Source: Pseudomonas viridiflava (lineage in GTDB: Bacteria; Pseudomonadota; Gammaproteobacteria; Pseudomonadales; Pseudomonadaceae). Taken from it: DNA of 64,000 bases. A program made the position numbers and the translations under genes. Positions 26,726 through 36,131 of the stretch are shown one piece after another. The notes below the pieces were generated by a model, which saw only the letters and a program-made list of their open reading frames with translations, did not search any database and was not told the DNA's origin. The stretch is from positions 186,001 to 250,000 of the forward strand of contig NZ_UPSE01000198.1 in assembly GCF_900573885.1 (NCBI RefSeq), read 5' to 3'. Positions within the stretch are counted from its first letter, which is position 1. The number at the start of each line of letters is the position of its first letter.

Positions 26726-26764
26726 AAAACCGCCGCTTGAGTGATCAAGCGGCGGTTTTTTTAT
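26726..26764 (+). terminator. Rho-independent terminator
   Basis: Stem AACCGCCGCTTGA / TCAAGCGGCGGTT with a short GTGA loop, followed by a run of T's. Ends the DUF2059-bolA unit. Confidence 0.92.
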
Positions 26765-26780
26765 GGCGCTCGCAAACTAC

Positions 26781-26870
26781 CTGTGGGAGCGACTTCAGTC
26801 GCGATTCCTGAAACCACCGCTCTAACGCCAGACCGAATAAAGGCCATCGCGACTGAAGTCGCTCCTACAG
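26781..26870. repeat. REP doublet
   Basis: CTGTGGGAGCGACTTCAGTC at the left and GACTGAAGTCGCTCCTACAG at the right, in inverted order around about 42 bp. Located just after the bolA terminator and before the trhO promoter region. Confidence 0.9.
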
Positions 26871-27001
26871 GGGACCGTGATAAACGCAGCATGGCCGACG
26901 CCCAGAAACTCGCATAAAATGCGCGCCGCGCCAGCAGGCGCCATTTTCACCACAAAAATCCGGTCCGCCCTTTGCGAGGGTGACCACCTGGAGAACTCCC
27001 C

Positions 27002-27940
27002 ATGACCCACCCCATCGTCGTGGCGGCGCTGTACAAGTTCGTCACCCTGACCGACTACGAAGCGCTGCGTGAACCGTTGTTGCAAGCCATGCTCGACAAC
27101 GGCATCAAAGGCACCTTGCTCATTGCTCTCGAAGGCATCAACGGCACCGTTTCCGGTAGCCGCGAAGGCATCGACGGTCTGCTGGCCTGGCTCAAGCAAG
27201 ATGAGCGTTTCGTTGATATCGACCACAAGGAATCGTTCTGCGACGAGCAGCCGTTCTACCGCACCAAGGTCAAACTGAAGAAGGAAATCGTCACCCTCGG
27301 CGTGCCGGGCGTGGATCCCAATCAGAAAGTCGGCACCTATGTGGAACCGCAAGACTGGAACGCGCTGATCGACGATCCCGAAGTGCTGTTGATCGACACC
27401 CGCAACGACTACGAAGTGGCCATCGGCACCTTTGAAGGCGCGCAAGACCCGAAAACCAAAAGCTTCCGCGACTTTCCCGCCTATATCGAAGCCAACTTCG
27501 ACCCGGCCAAGCACAAGAAAGTCGCCATGTTCTGCACCGGCGGCATTCGTTGTGAAAAGGCCTCGAGCTATATGCTCAGCCAGGGGTTCGACGAAGTGTT
27601 TCACCTCAAGGGCGGCATTCTTAAGTACCTGGAAGAGGTGCCGCAGGAAGAAACGCGGTGGAAGGGCGACTGTTTCGTCTTCGACAACCGCGTCACCGTG
27701 CGCCACGACCTCAGCGAAGGCGAGTACGACCAGTGCCACGCCTGCCGCATTCCCATTTCCATCGCCGACCGTGAGTCGCCGCATTACGTGCCGGGCGTCA
27801 GCTGTCCGCATTGCTGGGATAGCCTCAGCGAGAAAACCCGTGCCGGTGCCCGCGAGCGGCAAAAGCAGATCGAACTGGCAAAAGCCCGCAACCAACCCCA
27901 TCCTTTGGGGTACAACCCACGGGAAAAAGGCCGCGATTAA
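27002..27940 (+). CDS. trhO: tRNA uridine 34 hydroxylase (rhodanese-related)
   Basis: 312 residues; introduces the 5-hydroxyl group at wobble uridine of tRNA (YceA/TrhO). An N-terminal acylphosphatase-like domain ([20 protein letters not shown], residues 34-53) is followed by the rhodanese domain with the catalytic loop [12 protein letters not shown] (Cys178, Cys184), then a C-terminal region with paired cysteines ([10 protein letters not shown] and SCPHCWDSL). GGAG lies before the ATG at 27002. Possibly heads a unit with the DsbA-like and ABC genes downstream. Confidence 0.95.
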   Translation: MTHPIVVAALYKFVTLTDYEALREPLLQAMLDNGIKGTLLIALEGINGTVSGSREGIDGLLAWLKQDERFVDIDHKESFCDEQPFYRTKVKLKKEIVTLGVPGVDPNQKVGTYVEPQDWNALIDDPEVLLIDTRNDYEVAIGTFEGAQDPKTKSFRDFPAYIEANFDPAKHKKVAMFCTGGIRCEKASSYMLSQGFDEVFHLKGGILKYLEEVPQEETRWKGDCFVFDNRVTVRHDLSEGEYDQCHACRIPISIADRESPHYVPGVSCPHCWDSLSEKTRAGARERQKQIELAKARNQPHPLGYNPREKGRD

Positions 27941-27994
27941 GCGCGCGGCCTGCGCCTTAACCATCAAGAACGTCCCGGCAACTGGAGCCCCCGC

Positions 27995-28630
27995 ATGCAC
28001 GCACGTCTGATCTATGTGATGGACCCGATGTGTTCCTGGTGCTGGGGCTTCGCTCCGGTATTTGATGCGCTGGCGAGGCAAGCGCTGGCCGCTGGCGTCA
28101 GCAGTCATCTGGTGGCCGGCGGCTTGCGGGCCGGCACGGCCGCCGCGCTGGAACCGACCACCAAGCGCTACATCCTCGAACATTGGCAATCGGTGCACGC
28201 CAGCACCGGCCAGCCGTTCACCTTTGAAGGTGCCCTGGCCGACGGCTTCGTCTACGACACCGAACCGGCCTGCCGCGCCCTAGTGGCAGCACGCAATCTG
28301 GACGCCGAGAGCGCCTGGCCGCTGGTTAAGTTGATTCAGCACGCCTTCTACGTGGAAGGCCGCGACGTTACCCAGGCCGCCGTGCTCGTCGAACTGGCCG
28401 AACAGGCCGGGGTGCCGCGTATCGAGTTTGCCGCCGCCTTCGACAGCGCCACCGAGCACGCCGCCACCGCCGCCGATTTCGAGTGGACGCAAAACCTCGG
28501 CATCGCCGGTTTCCCCACCGTGCTGGCCGAGCGCAACGGGCAGTTGGCGTTGCTCACCAATGGCTACCAACCGCTGGAACAACTGGCGCCGCTGCTGGCG
28601 CGCTGGTTGGAGCACGGCGCCCATGCTTGA
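27995..28630 (+). CDS. DsbA-family (FrnE-like) thioredoxin-fold protein
   Basis: 211 residues, no signal peptide, so cytosolic. YVMDPMCSWCWGFAPVFDAL carries the C-x-x-C active site Cys13-Ser-Trp-Cys16. A helical insert follows, and the cis-Pro loop is GIAGFPTVLAE near 168-178. Members of this DsbA-like group act as disulfide oxidoreductases or isomerases, but the substrate is unknown. The stop overlaps the ABC exporter start by eight bases. Confidence 0.9.
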   Translation: MHARLIYVMDPMCSWCWGFAPVFDALARQALAAGVSSHLVAGGLRAGTAAALEPTTKRYILEHWQSVHASTGQPFTFEGALADGFVYDTEPACRALVAARNLDAESAWPLVKLIQHAFYVEGRDVTQAAVLVELAEQAGVPRIEFAAAFDSATEHAATAADFEWTQNLGIAGFPTVLAERNGQLALLTNGYQPLEQLAPLLARWLEHGAHA

Positions 28631-30401
28631 TCGCCTGAGCTGGGAAGAAGTCCGTCGTCTGGCCCTGCGCCATAAAAAATCGCTGATTCTCGCCAATCTG
28701 GTCGCCGTACTCGCCACCCTGTGCAGCGTGCCGATTCCTTTGCTGCTGCCGTTGCTGGTGGACGAAGTGCTGCTCAAACAGGGCGACGCAGCACTCAAGG
28801 TCATGAACAACGTACTGCCGGCCGGCTGGCAGACCGCGGTTGGCTATATCGGTCTGATGGTGGCGATCACCTTGCTGCTGCGCGGTTCGGCGCTGGTGTT
28901 CAACGTGTTGCAGGCGCGGCTGTTCGCGCGGTTGTCGAAAGACATCGTGTACCGCATTCGCGTGCGCCTGATCGAGCGCCTCAAGCGTATTTCCCTCGGC
29001 GAATACGAAAGTCTGGGCAGCGGCACGGTGACCACCCATTTGGTCACCGACCTGGACACCCTGGACAAATTCGTCGGCGAAACCCTGAGCCGCTTTCTGG
29101 TCGCCATGCTCACCCTGACCGGCACCGCCGGCATTCTGATGTGGATGCACTGGAAGCTGGCGTTGCTGATTCTGCTGTTCAACCCGCTGGTGATTTACAC
29201 CACGGTGCAACTCGGCAAGCGGGTCAAGCACCTTAAGAAACTCGAGAACGACAGCACCTCGCGCTTCACCCAGGCGCTGACTGAAACCCTCGAAGCCATT
29301 CAGGAAGTGCGCGCCGGCAACCGACAGGGTTTTTTCCTCGGCCGCCTCGGCCAGCGCGCCCAGGAAGTGCGTGATTACGCCGTGGCCTCGCAATGGAAAA
29401 GCGACGCCTCCAGCCGCGCCAGCGGGTTGCTGTTCCAGTTCGGCATCGACATTTTCCGCGCGGCAGCGATGCTGACGGTGCTGTTTTCCGACTTGTCGAT
29501 CGGTCAGATGCTCGCCGTGTTCAGCTACCTGTGGTTCATGATCGGGCCGGTCGAGCAACTGCTGAACCTGCAGTACGCCTACTACGCCGCCGGTGGCGCG
29601 CTGACGCGCATCAACGAGCTGCTGGCGCGCGCCGACGAGCCGCAATATGCCGGGGGCGCCAATCCGTTTGCCGGCAAGCCGACCGTGGGCGTCGAGGTGC
29701 GTGGACTGAGCTTTGCGTATAACGATGAGCCGGTGCTCGACGGCCTCAATCTGAGTATTTCGCCCGGCGAAAAAGTGGCGATTGTCGGTGCCAGCGGCGG
29801 CGGTAAAAGCACGTTGGTGCAGTTGCTGCTGGGCCTGTACACCGCACAAAGCGGCAGCATTCGCTACGGCGATAAAGGCTTGGAAGAGATCGGCCTGGAA
29901 ACCGTGCGCGAGCATGTGGCGGTGGTGCTGCAACACCCGGCGTTGTTCAACGACACCGTGCGCGCCAACCTGACCATGGGCCGCGAGCGCAGCGACGACG
30001 CCTGCTGGCGCGCCCTGGAAATCGCCCAGCTGGCACACACCATTCAAGCCTTGCCCAAAGGGTTGGACAGTATTGTTGGTCGCTCCGGCGTGCGCTTATC
30101 CGGCGGGCAGCGTCAGCGTCTGGCCATTGCGCGCATGGTGCTGGCCGAGCCCAGCGTGGTGATTCTCGATGAAGCCACTTCCGCCTTGGATGCCGCCACC
30201 GAATACGCCTTGCATCAGGCCCTCGGCCAGTTCCTGCACGGGCGCACCACGCTGATCATCGCCCACCGGCTTTCGGCCGTTAAACAAGCGGATCGGGTGT
30301 TGGTGTTTGACGGCGGGCGCATTGCCGAAGACGGCGACCATCAGCAGCTGATCGCCGAAGGCGGCCTGTACGCCAAACTCTACGGCCACCTCCAGCACTA
30401 G
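28623..30401 (+). CDS. ABC exporter, fused membrane and ATPase domains
   Basis: 592-residue half-transporter of the ABCB/MsbA-like type. Six membrane helices lie in residues about 20-310, and the nucleotide-binding domain has Walker A GASGGGKST (390-398), signature LSGGQRQRLAIARM (from about 492), Walker B VVILDEATSALD, and the H-loop IAHRLSAV. Works as a homodimer in the inner membrane; the substrate is not evident. The ATG at 28623 overlaps the end of the DsbA-like gene, so the two are coupled. Confidence 0.93.
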   Translation: MLDRLSWEEVRRLALRHKKSLILANLVAVLATLCSVPIPLLLPLLVDEVLLKQGDAALKVMNNVLPAGWQTAVGYIGLMVAITLLLRGSALVFNVLQARLFARLSKDIVYRIRVRLIERLKRISLGEYESLGSGTVTTHLVTDLDTLDKFVGETLSRFLVAMLTLTGTAGILMWMHWKLALLILLFNPLVIYTTVQLGKRVKHLKKLENDSTSRFTQALTETLEAIQEVRAGNRQGFFLGRLGQRAQEVRDYAVASQWKSDASSRASGLLFQFGIDIFRAAAMLTVLFSDLSIGQMLAVFSYLWFMIGPVEQLLNLQYAYYAAGGALTRINELLARADEPQYAGGANPFAGKPTVGVEVRGLSFAYNDEPVLDGLNLSISPGEKVAIVGASGGGKSTLVQLLLGLYTAQSGSIRYGDKGLEEIGLETVREHVAVVLQHPALFNDTVRANLTMGRERSDDACWRALEIAQLAHTIQALPKGLDSIVGRSGVRLSGGQRQRLAIARMVLAEPSVVILDEATSALDAATEYALHQALGQFLHGRTTLIIAHRLSAVKQADRVLVFDGGRIAEDGDHQQLIAEGGLYAKLYGHLQH

Positions 30402-30409
30402 CGCCTGGC

Positions 30410-31660
30410 TTACAGCGCCGCAGGTTGCGCCTGCGGCTGCCACACGCGCTCACGCAAACCGATAGGCTTGAACGGATCCACCAGCGTGCCGGCCACCATG
30501 GCCGCGAGAATCTGCGGCGCCGGCGGAATTTTCGACAGCCCGAACAGCACCTGATCTCGCAGCATCGGCAGCACGCGCGAGTCGGACTGATAGAACGGTG
30601 TGAATGCCGCTGAGAGCGCCTGGAACGTGCGCACATGGCGGCGGCGCGAGGCTGCATAGCGGGGCAGGGCGCTGGCGAGGTCATCGCTGGTATTGAGCGC
30701 ATGCACCAGCGCACGGGCGTCGAGCAGCGCCATGTTGGCACCCTGGCCCAATTGCGGGCTGGTGGAATGCGCGGCGTCGCCAATGATCGCCAGACTGCGG
30801 CCCACCGGCATGGCCAGCGTGTGATGGCCGTAGCGGGCGAGGGTCATGTCGTCGAAGCCATTGATCTGCTTCAGGTACGACTCGCAGTCGGGCCACAAGC
30901 TGGCGATGCCGTCCTTCCAACTCTCGATGCCTGCGCGCTTCAAGGTCTCGACCTGATCGGGCTTGGTGCTCCAGAAAAACGCACTCATTGGCGCGCTCGA
31001 CGGCGCGGCTTTGCCAATTGGCAGCACGCCGATCATGGTGGTCGCGCGCTGATAACGCTGTACCAGCGCCGTGCTGGCCTGGGCGGCGGCGTCGGCCTGC
31101 AACGAGGCCCAGAACGCGCCGTACAGCAGCGGCTTGGGTTCGCTCGGTTGCAGGCAAAACGCCTTGAGCCTGGAACGGGAACCGCTGGCATCCACCGCCA
31201 AATCAAACGGCCCGGCCTTGCGCGCGTTGGCGCCGACCAGCCAGACCAGGTCGCCTCGGGTTTCCAGGCTTTCAACGTCCAGCCCGGTTTCGGCCGCGAT
31301 GCCTTCGGCCATTACGGCCTGAAACAACACATGGAAAAGGGCGGCGCGGTGCACGGCAATGCCATGGCGACCGCCCTTGATGGCGGCGTAACCGACGTCG
31401 AGTACGGTGCGCCCGGTCAGCGCGTCGGCGCCATATAAACGGTCGATGCGGCTGCCCAGTTGCGAGATGGCGTCGAACAAGCCCAGGTCGTCGAGAACGG
31501 TCAGGCCGGTGGGCTGCAGGATAAGCCCCGAGCCGACGGGCGCGGCGTGCTCGAAGCGCTCGAACACCGTGACCTGATGGCCGCTGCGATGCAGATACAG
31601 GGCGGCGGCAAGGCCGGCAGGACCAGCGCCGACAATGGCAATACGCAGGGGTTTGATCAC
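30410..31660 (-). CDS. FAD-dependent monooxygenase (UbiH/salicylate hydroxylase-like)
   Basis: 416-residue class A flavoprotein hydroxylase. The N-terminal dinucleotide site is IAIVGAGPAGLAAALYLHRSGHQVTVFER; the second FAD motif is SLAIIGDAAHSTSPQLGQGANMALLDA. The start is set at GTG 31660 because GGAGA lies six bases upstream; a TTG at 31681 has no such site. It converges on the ABC exporter gene, with only eight bases between the stops. Substrate unknown, probably an aromatic ring or polycyclic compound. Confidence 0.9.
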   Translation of the reverse strand: MIKPLRIAIVGAGPAGLAAALYLHRSGHQVTVFERFEHAAPVGSGLILQPTGLTVLDDLGLFDAISQLGSRIDRLYGADALTGRTVLDVGYAAIKGGRHGIAVHRAALFHVLFQAVMAEGIAAETGLDVESLETRGDLVWLVGANARKAGPFDLAVDASGSRSRLKAFCLQPSEPKPLLYGAFWASLQADAAAQASTALVQRYQRATTMIGVLPIGKAAPSSAPMSAFFWSTKPDQVETLKRAGIESWKDGIASLWPDCESYLKQINGFDDMTLARYGHHTLAMPVGRSLAIIGDAAHSTSPQLGQGANMALLDARALVHALNTSDDLASALPRYAASRRRHVRTFQALSAAFTPFYQSDSRVLPMLRDQVLFGLSKIPPAPQILAAMVAGTLVDPFKPIGLRERVWQPQAQPAAL

Positions 31661-31783
31661 GGTAATTCTCCGGCCCGACAACAGTGGGCCTGTCCTTGAA
31701 AGGGGAGCTGCACGGCAGCGCTGCCGTTATACCGGTAAACCGCCTGGCGGGTAAGCCTGGGGTTTGGCTACTTAATCACAGGC

Positions 31784-31824
31784 AAAAAAATTGGCCAGAA
31801 GGGCGAACCCCGCTGGCCATTTTC
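31784..31824 (-). terminator. Rho-independent terminator
   Basis: On the minus strand: AATGGCCAG stem, loop of about 14 bases, CTGGCCAATT and then seven T's. It ends the Gly/Thr-rich gene, 16 bp after its stop. Confidence 0.88.
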
Positions 31825-31839
31825 TACAGCGATGGGGCA

Positions 31840-32421
31840 TTAGCTGCCACCACCGGCGCCGCCACCACCGCCTGCGCCGCCCGAGCCGCCAGCGCCGCCG
31901 CCGGTTCCGCCGCCCATGCCGCCGCCGGTACCGCCTGTGCCGGTGCCACCGGTGCCGGTTCCGCCGGTACCCGTGCCGCCGCTACCCGAGCTGCTGCCAC
32001 CGCTGCCACCGCTGCCGCCAGGGACAGTCGAGCCGGTGCCAGTGCCTGTGCCCGTTGCGCCGGTGCCAGTGCCGATGCCGGTACCGCCGGTGCCCGTGGC
32101 GCCAGTGCCCGAACCGGTGGTGCCGGTGCCGGTACCAATGCCGGTGCCAGTGCCCGACGTGCCGTTACCGGTCGCGCCCGAGCCAGCGCCAGGGGAGCCG
32201 GTGCCGGTGCCGGTGGTGCCTTGGCCGGTGGCGCCAGTGCCAGTGCCGGTGCCCGGTGCGTTCGCGCCGGTTGCCGAGTTGCCTGTGCCGTCACCGGTGG
32301 TGCCGGCTTCCGGAGCGCCCACGCCGTTGCCTGGGGTGACGGTTGCCGCCATGACCAGAGAGGCAGACGAGGCAGCCATGATTCCGCTGAGTAACAAGGC
32401 AGTAAAAGGTAATTTGCTCAT
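31840..32421 (-). CDS. Secreted Gly/Thr-repeat low-complexity protein
   Basis: 193 residues. A signal peptide ([25 protein letters not shown]) is followed by a mature chain of nearly only Gly, Thr, Ser and Ala: GTGTG-type dipeptide repeats up to about residue 135, then [10 protein letters not shown] repeats and a Gly-rich end ([13 protein letters not shown]). GGAG lies nine bases before the ATG and a strong terminator follows, both signs of a real gene. The reverse frames are open too but only because of the repeat. No cysteines, no charged residues in the repeat part. I do not know a function; a surface, matrix or biofilm polymer-like protein is possible. Confidence 0.7.
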   Translation of the reverse strand: MSKLPFTALLLSGIMAASSASLVMAATVTPGNGVGAPEAGTTGDGTGNSATGANAPGTGTGTGATGQGTTGTGTGSPGAGSGATGNGTSGTGTGIGTGTGTTGSGTGATGTGGTGIGTGTGATGTGTGTGSTVPGGSGGSGGSSSGSGGTGTGGTGTGGTGTGGTGGGMGGGTGGGAGGSGGAGGGGGAGGGS

Positions 32422-32549
32422 CGTTGATGCTCCATTTCTGTGAGTTACCTAGAAGTGGAGTGGTGGCGTTTCGCCGATGTTCGATAAACAGGACCAATGG
32501 TCAAGCGGCCGTGCAAAGCGCTTTGTCTTTACGGTTTGCAGAAACGACC

Positions 32550-32570
32550 GGGGCGCCTTGTTGGCGCCCC
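32550..32570. other. GC-rich hairpin between two exported-protein genes
   Basis: Perfect stem GGGGCGCC / GGCGCCCC with a TTGTT loop. It lies after the stop of the small exported protein on the minus strand. There is no T-run on either side, so it is either a weak terminator or a structural element that protects RNA ends. Confidence 0.55.
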
Positions 32571-32588
32571 GGGGTTGTAACCGATCAA

Positions 32589-32801
32589 TCAATGCCACCA
32601 GCGTGGCTGACCCCAACGTTGTTCTTCGCTATCGAGTTTTTTGTCGACGGCTTGAGTGGTGTCATCGGCTTTGGTGGTTTTGCTTTGCTCGGTGGTTTGC
32701 TTGTCGGTGGCAGCCTGGTAGCTGTGGTTGACGTCGGCGCCAGCGAAGGCGGTGCCGGTTAACAAAGCGGTGAGCAAAGACGCGGTAACGATGGTTTTCA
32801 T
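32589..32801 (-). CDS. Small exported protein (70 residues)
   Basis: Signal peptide MKTIVTASLLTALLTGTAFA and a mature peptide of about 50 residues rich in Lys, Thr, Gln and Asp, ending in the unusual aromatic tail RWGQPRWWH. GAGGAA lies eight bases before the ATG at 32801, an excellent ribosome site. Related small periplasmic proteins of unknown role are known in Pseudomonas. Same strand as, and upstream of, the Gly/Thr-repeat gene, but 167 bp separate them with a hairpin between. Confidence 0.72.
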   Translation of the reverse strand: MKTIVTASLLTALLTGTAFAGADVNHSYQAATDKQTTEQSKTTKADDTTQAVDKKLDSEEQRWGQPRWWH

Positions 32802-32948
32802 GGTGTGTTCCTCAAAGGGTTGTGAGTGACTTCGGGGCCAAGTTTCCGTGCTGGCCGCCGCCCTGAGAAACGCATCATGTTGGTAATGAATATCGCTGAA
32901 ATTGATGGGCGCCACACGCCCTGAGCCAGAGCGCCTGGCGCCAATAAC

Positions 32949-34202
32949 TCAGGCAAAGCGACGCGGCGAAAACGGCGCCAATGGCACCGACGCTGCCACA
33001 CCGCTGGCCTGTTCAGCCACCACCTTGCCGGTGATCGCGGCCAGCGTTAAGCCGACGTGCCCATGGCCGAAGTTGTAAAACACCTGAGGCATCAACCGCG
33101 CCGGGCCCACCACCGGTTTGCTGTCGGGCATGGATGAGCGAAAGCCCATCCACTGCGAACCGGGCTCGTGCTGCAGATTAAGAAAGCGCCGCGCGCCATT
33201 GGCCAGATAGCGATAGCGCCGTGGGTCCGGCAGGGCAGCCGTGCCGGCAAACTCCACCGTGCCCGCCACGCGCAAACCCTGCGCCATGGGCGTCAGATAA
33301 AACCCGCCGGCACCCCAGCACACCGGCCGGTTCAATAGCGCGCCGGCCTGCTCGAACAGCACGTGATAACCGCGCTCGGTGTCTTGTGGCAGCGTGTCGC
33401 CCAGCGTGCCGGCGAGCTGCTTTGACCAGGCGCCCGTGCACAGCGCCAGGCGATCTACCGGCAGCGTTTCGCCATTGGCCAGCTGCGCGATCACCTGTTC
33501 GGCGTCACCCGTGCTGCGCTGAACCGCCAGCAACTCGCCCCTTAGAAACCGGCCGCCGTGCTGAAGAAAACGCTCGAACAACCGCACACTCAGCGCGTAA
33601 GGATCGAGCGTGCGGCTCACGCCGGGCAGCTCCACGCCAAACGCTGCGCGCGCATTCAGCGCCGGCTCCAGGCCATGCAGCTCGGCATGCTCGACCAGAC
33701 GAATCGGCACGTCGAAGGCCTGGTGATACGCCACCATCTCCTGCGCCACATGACGCTCGTGGGCCTCGAACACATACAGCGAACCGTCGTGGCGGATCAG
33801 GTCTTGCGCCTGCGCGTCGTCAAACAAGGTGGCCCAGGCCTGCATGCAGGGCGTGAGGAGGGTGCGCAAATCCTCACTGATCGCCTGCACGCGCTGCGCG
33901 CTGGAGTGGCGCAAAAACTGCCACAGCCAGGGCGCAATTTTGCCCAGATAGCCCGGGCGCACCCTTAACGGCGAATCAGGCTTGAGCAACAACGCGGGGG
34001 CCTGCTTCCAGATACCGGGCGTGGCCACCGGCTCCACCGCGTAGGTGGCAAAGGTACAGGCGTTGCCAAACGAGGTGGCCGTGCCGGGCGGTTGCCGGTC
34101 CAGCAGCGTCACCTGCCAGCCAAAGCGCTGCAGCCACAACGCCGTGGCGATGCCCACCACCCCGGCGCCCACTACCAGCGCCGTTCCACGCGTATTACTC
34201 AT
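32949..34202 (-). CDS. FAD-dependent D-amino-acid dehydrogenase-like oxidoreductase
   Basis: 417-residue DAO-superfamily flavoprotein similar to DadA. The N-terminal FAD motif is ALVVGAGVVGIATALWLQRFGWQVTLLDR, and the C-terminal end YNFGHGHVGLTLAAITGKVVAEQ closes the FAD site. Oxidises a D-amino acid or related amine at the membrane. It is not the dadA of a dadAX operon, since no alanine racemase is adjacent. The divergent LysR gene 141 bp away is a likely regulator. Confidence 0.9.
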   Translation of the reverse strand: MSNTRGTALVVGAGVVGIATALWLQRFGWQVTLLDRQPPGTATSFGNACTFATYAVEPVATPGIWKQAPALLLKPDSPLRVRPGYLGKIAPWLWQFLRHSSAQRVQAISEDLRTLLTPCMQAWATLFDDAQAQDLIRHDGSLYVFEAHERHVAQEMVAYHQAFDVPIRLVEHAELHGLEPALNARAAFGVELPGVSRTLDPYALSVRLFERFLQHGGRFLRGELLAVQRSTGDAEQVIAQLANGETLPVDRLALCTGAWSKQLAGTLGDTLPQDTERGYHVLFEQAGALLNRPVCWGAGGFYLTPMAQGLRVAGTVEFAGTAALPDPRRYRYLANGARRFLNLQHEPGSQWMGFRSSMPDSKPVVGPARLMPQVFYNFGHGHVGLTLAAITGKVVAEQASGVAASVPLAPFSPRRFA

Positions 34203-34343
34203 ATTGTTCTCCCCCTATGCGCCCAGTGCATGCAAGCCTTGGCTAGACAGCGCGTGAAAGCGGCGAAAATAGGCAAAAGCAGCGGTACACTCCAACGCAA
34301 AGAATTCATGCCGCTATTCAGAAAACGCATAGATGGACGTGCT

Positions 34344-35237
34344 ATGGAAACCGTACGCCGTGTGCCGGCACTGCCAGCGCTAACCGCGTTGGCGCATGTT
34401 GCCGAGACCCGCAGCTTCACCGAGGCTGCCGCGCGCCTGCACCTGACGCAAAGCGCGGTGAGCCGGCAAATTCAGCAACTGGAAGAACACTACGGCGTGG
34501 CCCTGTTCGAACGCAGCAGCCGCCAGGTATCGCTCACCCCCCAGGGCGAGCAGGTGCTTGCCGTGGCGCAACGAATACTCGGCGAACTGGCCGCGCTGGA
34601 ACGTGCGCTGAAACCCGCTAACCCCGAGCGGCCTTTTCGCATCCGCATTTTTGTATCGCTGGCCGTGCGCTGGCTGCTGCCGCGCCTGACCAGCTTTTAC
34701 GCCGCGCACCCGCGCCTGGCGTTATCCATTGAAACCGTGGGCGGCGAGGCGGTAGACACCGATGGCGACTGCGATGCCTACGTGCTTTACCTGCGCGACG
34801 GTCTGGACGACCGCGCGTTGTTGCCGCTGTTTGATGAATTCCTGATTCCCGTCTGCGCACCCGCACTCGCCAGTGGCCTGGCGCCGCCGCGTTCAGTGGG
34901 CGAGTTGGCAGCGCATCCGCTGATTCATGGTTCGCCGAGCCGGTTCGAATGGACCACCTGGTTACAGGCGCACGGCGAAGCAGTGGGGCAAGGGTTTCAG
35001 CATGTGCAGTTCAATCTGGACGATCTGGCGCTGGACGCGGCGAGCCGGGGATTGGGCGTGGCGGTGAGCGATCAGGTGCTGGCGCAGGATGCGTTGACGC
35101 GCGGGAGTCTGGTGGTGCCGTTTGGCGAGCCGCTGAAGACGGGCGGGGTGTACGCGTTGTGGTTGAGCGAGCAGGGGGCGGGGCATCCGGCGCGGGATGT
35201 GATTCTGGAGTGGTTTGAGGGGCAGTGCTGCGATTGA
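34344..35237 (+). CDS. LysR-family transcriptional regulator (GcvA-like)
   Basis: 297 residues. Winged helix-turn-helix at about 8-68 (LTALAHVAETRSFTEAAARLHLTQSAVSRQIQQLEEHYGVALFERSSRQV), effector domain after it. The METVRRVPALPAL start is taken as in GcvA-like members; an ATG at 34308 is possible. Divergent to the D-amino-acid dehydrogenase-like gene, its probable target. A repeat hairpin follows the stop. Confidence 0.9.
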   Translation: METVRRVPALPALTALAHVAETRSFTEAAARLHLTQSAVSRQIQQLEEHYGVALFERSSRQVSLTPQGEQVLAVAQRILGELAALERALKPANPERPFRIRIFVSLAVRWLLPRLTSFYAAHPRLALSIETVGGEAVDTDGDCDAYVLYLRDGLDDRALLPLFDEFLIPVCAPALASGLAPPRSVGELAAHPLIHGSPSRFEWTTWLQAHGEAVGQGFQHVQFNLDDLALDAASRGLGVAVSDQVLAQDALTRGSLVVPFGEPLKTGGVYALWLSEQGAGHPARDVILEWFEGQCCD

Positions 35238-35300
35238 AAGGCCCCTCTCGCCTGCCCGGCTGGCCTAGCGGGCGAGGGGTGACGTTGGGTTAAGAATCGC

Positions 35301-35350
35301 ACGCGGTCTGCCCCCTCTCCCGCTTGCGGGAGAGGGCTGGGGAGAGGGGC
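35301..35350. repeat. Hairpin repeat, copy 1
   Basis: ACGCGGTCTG followed by the perfect hairpin CCCTCTCCCGC / GCGGGAGAGGG and GCTGGGGAGAGG. A second copy in opposite orientation, identical except for one G, is at 47714-47763. Just upstream (about 35241-35277) is another GC-rich hairpin, probably the terminator of the LysR gene. Confidence 0.85.
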
Positions 35351-35372
35351 CGTTAATCTCCAACACACGGCA

Positions 35373-36131
35373 TCAAATCGCCCGCCCCAACCCCCGCCGA
35401 ACCGGCTCCACCGCTGGATAGTCCGCCGGCGCCACCAGCGCATAGTTGTATTCGTCACTCGACCAGTAATCCGCCTGCAACTCCCCATCCCGCCGCGCGC
35501 CACGGTTCAACAGGTAATGCTGTGGGCCTGGTGGGCGAATGTAGAAACTCACCTTGCGGCCATCGGCATCCTGGTAAACCAGCATCGCTGCCGGGCCCTG
35601 TTCAGTACTGATCATCCGCCCGCCCACCGGTGCAAATCCCGCCCCGGCCAGGTCGGGAATGCGGTCGGCGCGGGCGAAGTGGCGGTCCAGCCAGCTTTGC
35701 GCGTCGGTACTGGTGGCCAGTGTCCAGTCGTTGGCCATGCCGTCCTTTAGGGCAAACATGCGGTAGGCCTGCACCGCGTCGGCCATGGGCAGCATATGGC
35801 TGGCCAGATTGACGTTGCGTGCCTGCCAGCCGCCGACGCCGCCCAGGCTTACGGCGATCACCAGCGCTGCCGCCGTGGCCAGGCGTTGCCGGCGTTGGCG
35901 GCGCAAGCCAAAGCGAATGGCGCCCGGGTCCAGATGCGGATTGGGCGGCAGGTGCAGCGCCCCGCTCAGCGACGCGCGCAGGTGCTGGGCGTCGTGTTGC
36001 CAGGCGCGTACCTGCTCGGCCAGTTCCGGGTTGGCGCTGAGATAGCGCGCCACACGGTCGCGGTCGGCCTCGTTGAGTTGGCGGTCGACGTAGGCGTGCA
36101 GGTCTTGCTCGGTTGGGGGCAGGTCGTTCAT
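35373..36131 (-). CDS. Anti-sigma factor (membrane, zinc-less RsiW-like)
   Basis: 252 residues. A short cytoplasmic part (PPTEQDLHAYVDRQLNEADRDRVARYLSANPELAEQVRAW) is the anti-sigma domain, one membrane helix is at about 84-102 (LATAAALVIAVSLGGVGGW), and a periplasmic domain follows. The cytoplasmic part has no Cys, so it is not a zinc-binding anti-sigma. The ATG at 36131 overlaps the sigma stop as ATGA. Together with the sigma factor it should control the divergent peroxidase/cytochrome pair. Confidence 0.88.
   Translation of the reverse strand: MNDLPPTEQDLHAYVDRQLNEADRDRVARYLSANPELAEQVRAWQHDAQHLRASLSGALHLPPNPHLDPGAIRFGLRRQRRQRLATAAALVIAVSLGGVGGWQARNVNLASHMLPMADAVQAYRMFALKDGMANDWTLATSTDAQSWLDRHFARADRIPDLAGAGFAPVGGRMISTEQGPAAMLVYQDADGRKVSFYIRPPGPQHYLLNRGARRDGELQADYWSSDEYNYALVAPADYPAVEPVRRGLGRAI

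Noticed and set aside
31684..32443. Open frames on the plus strand (Pro/Val- and Ala-rich) opposite the Gly/Thr-repeat gene
   Set aside because: They are mirror products of the GC-rich repeat; only the minus frame has a signal peptide, ribosome site and terminator.
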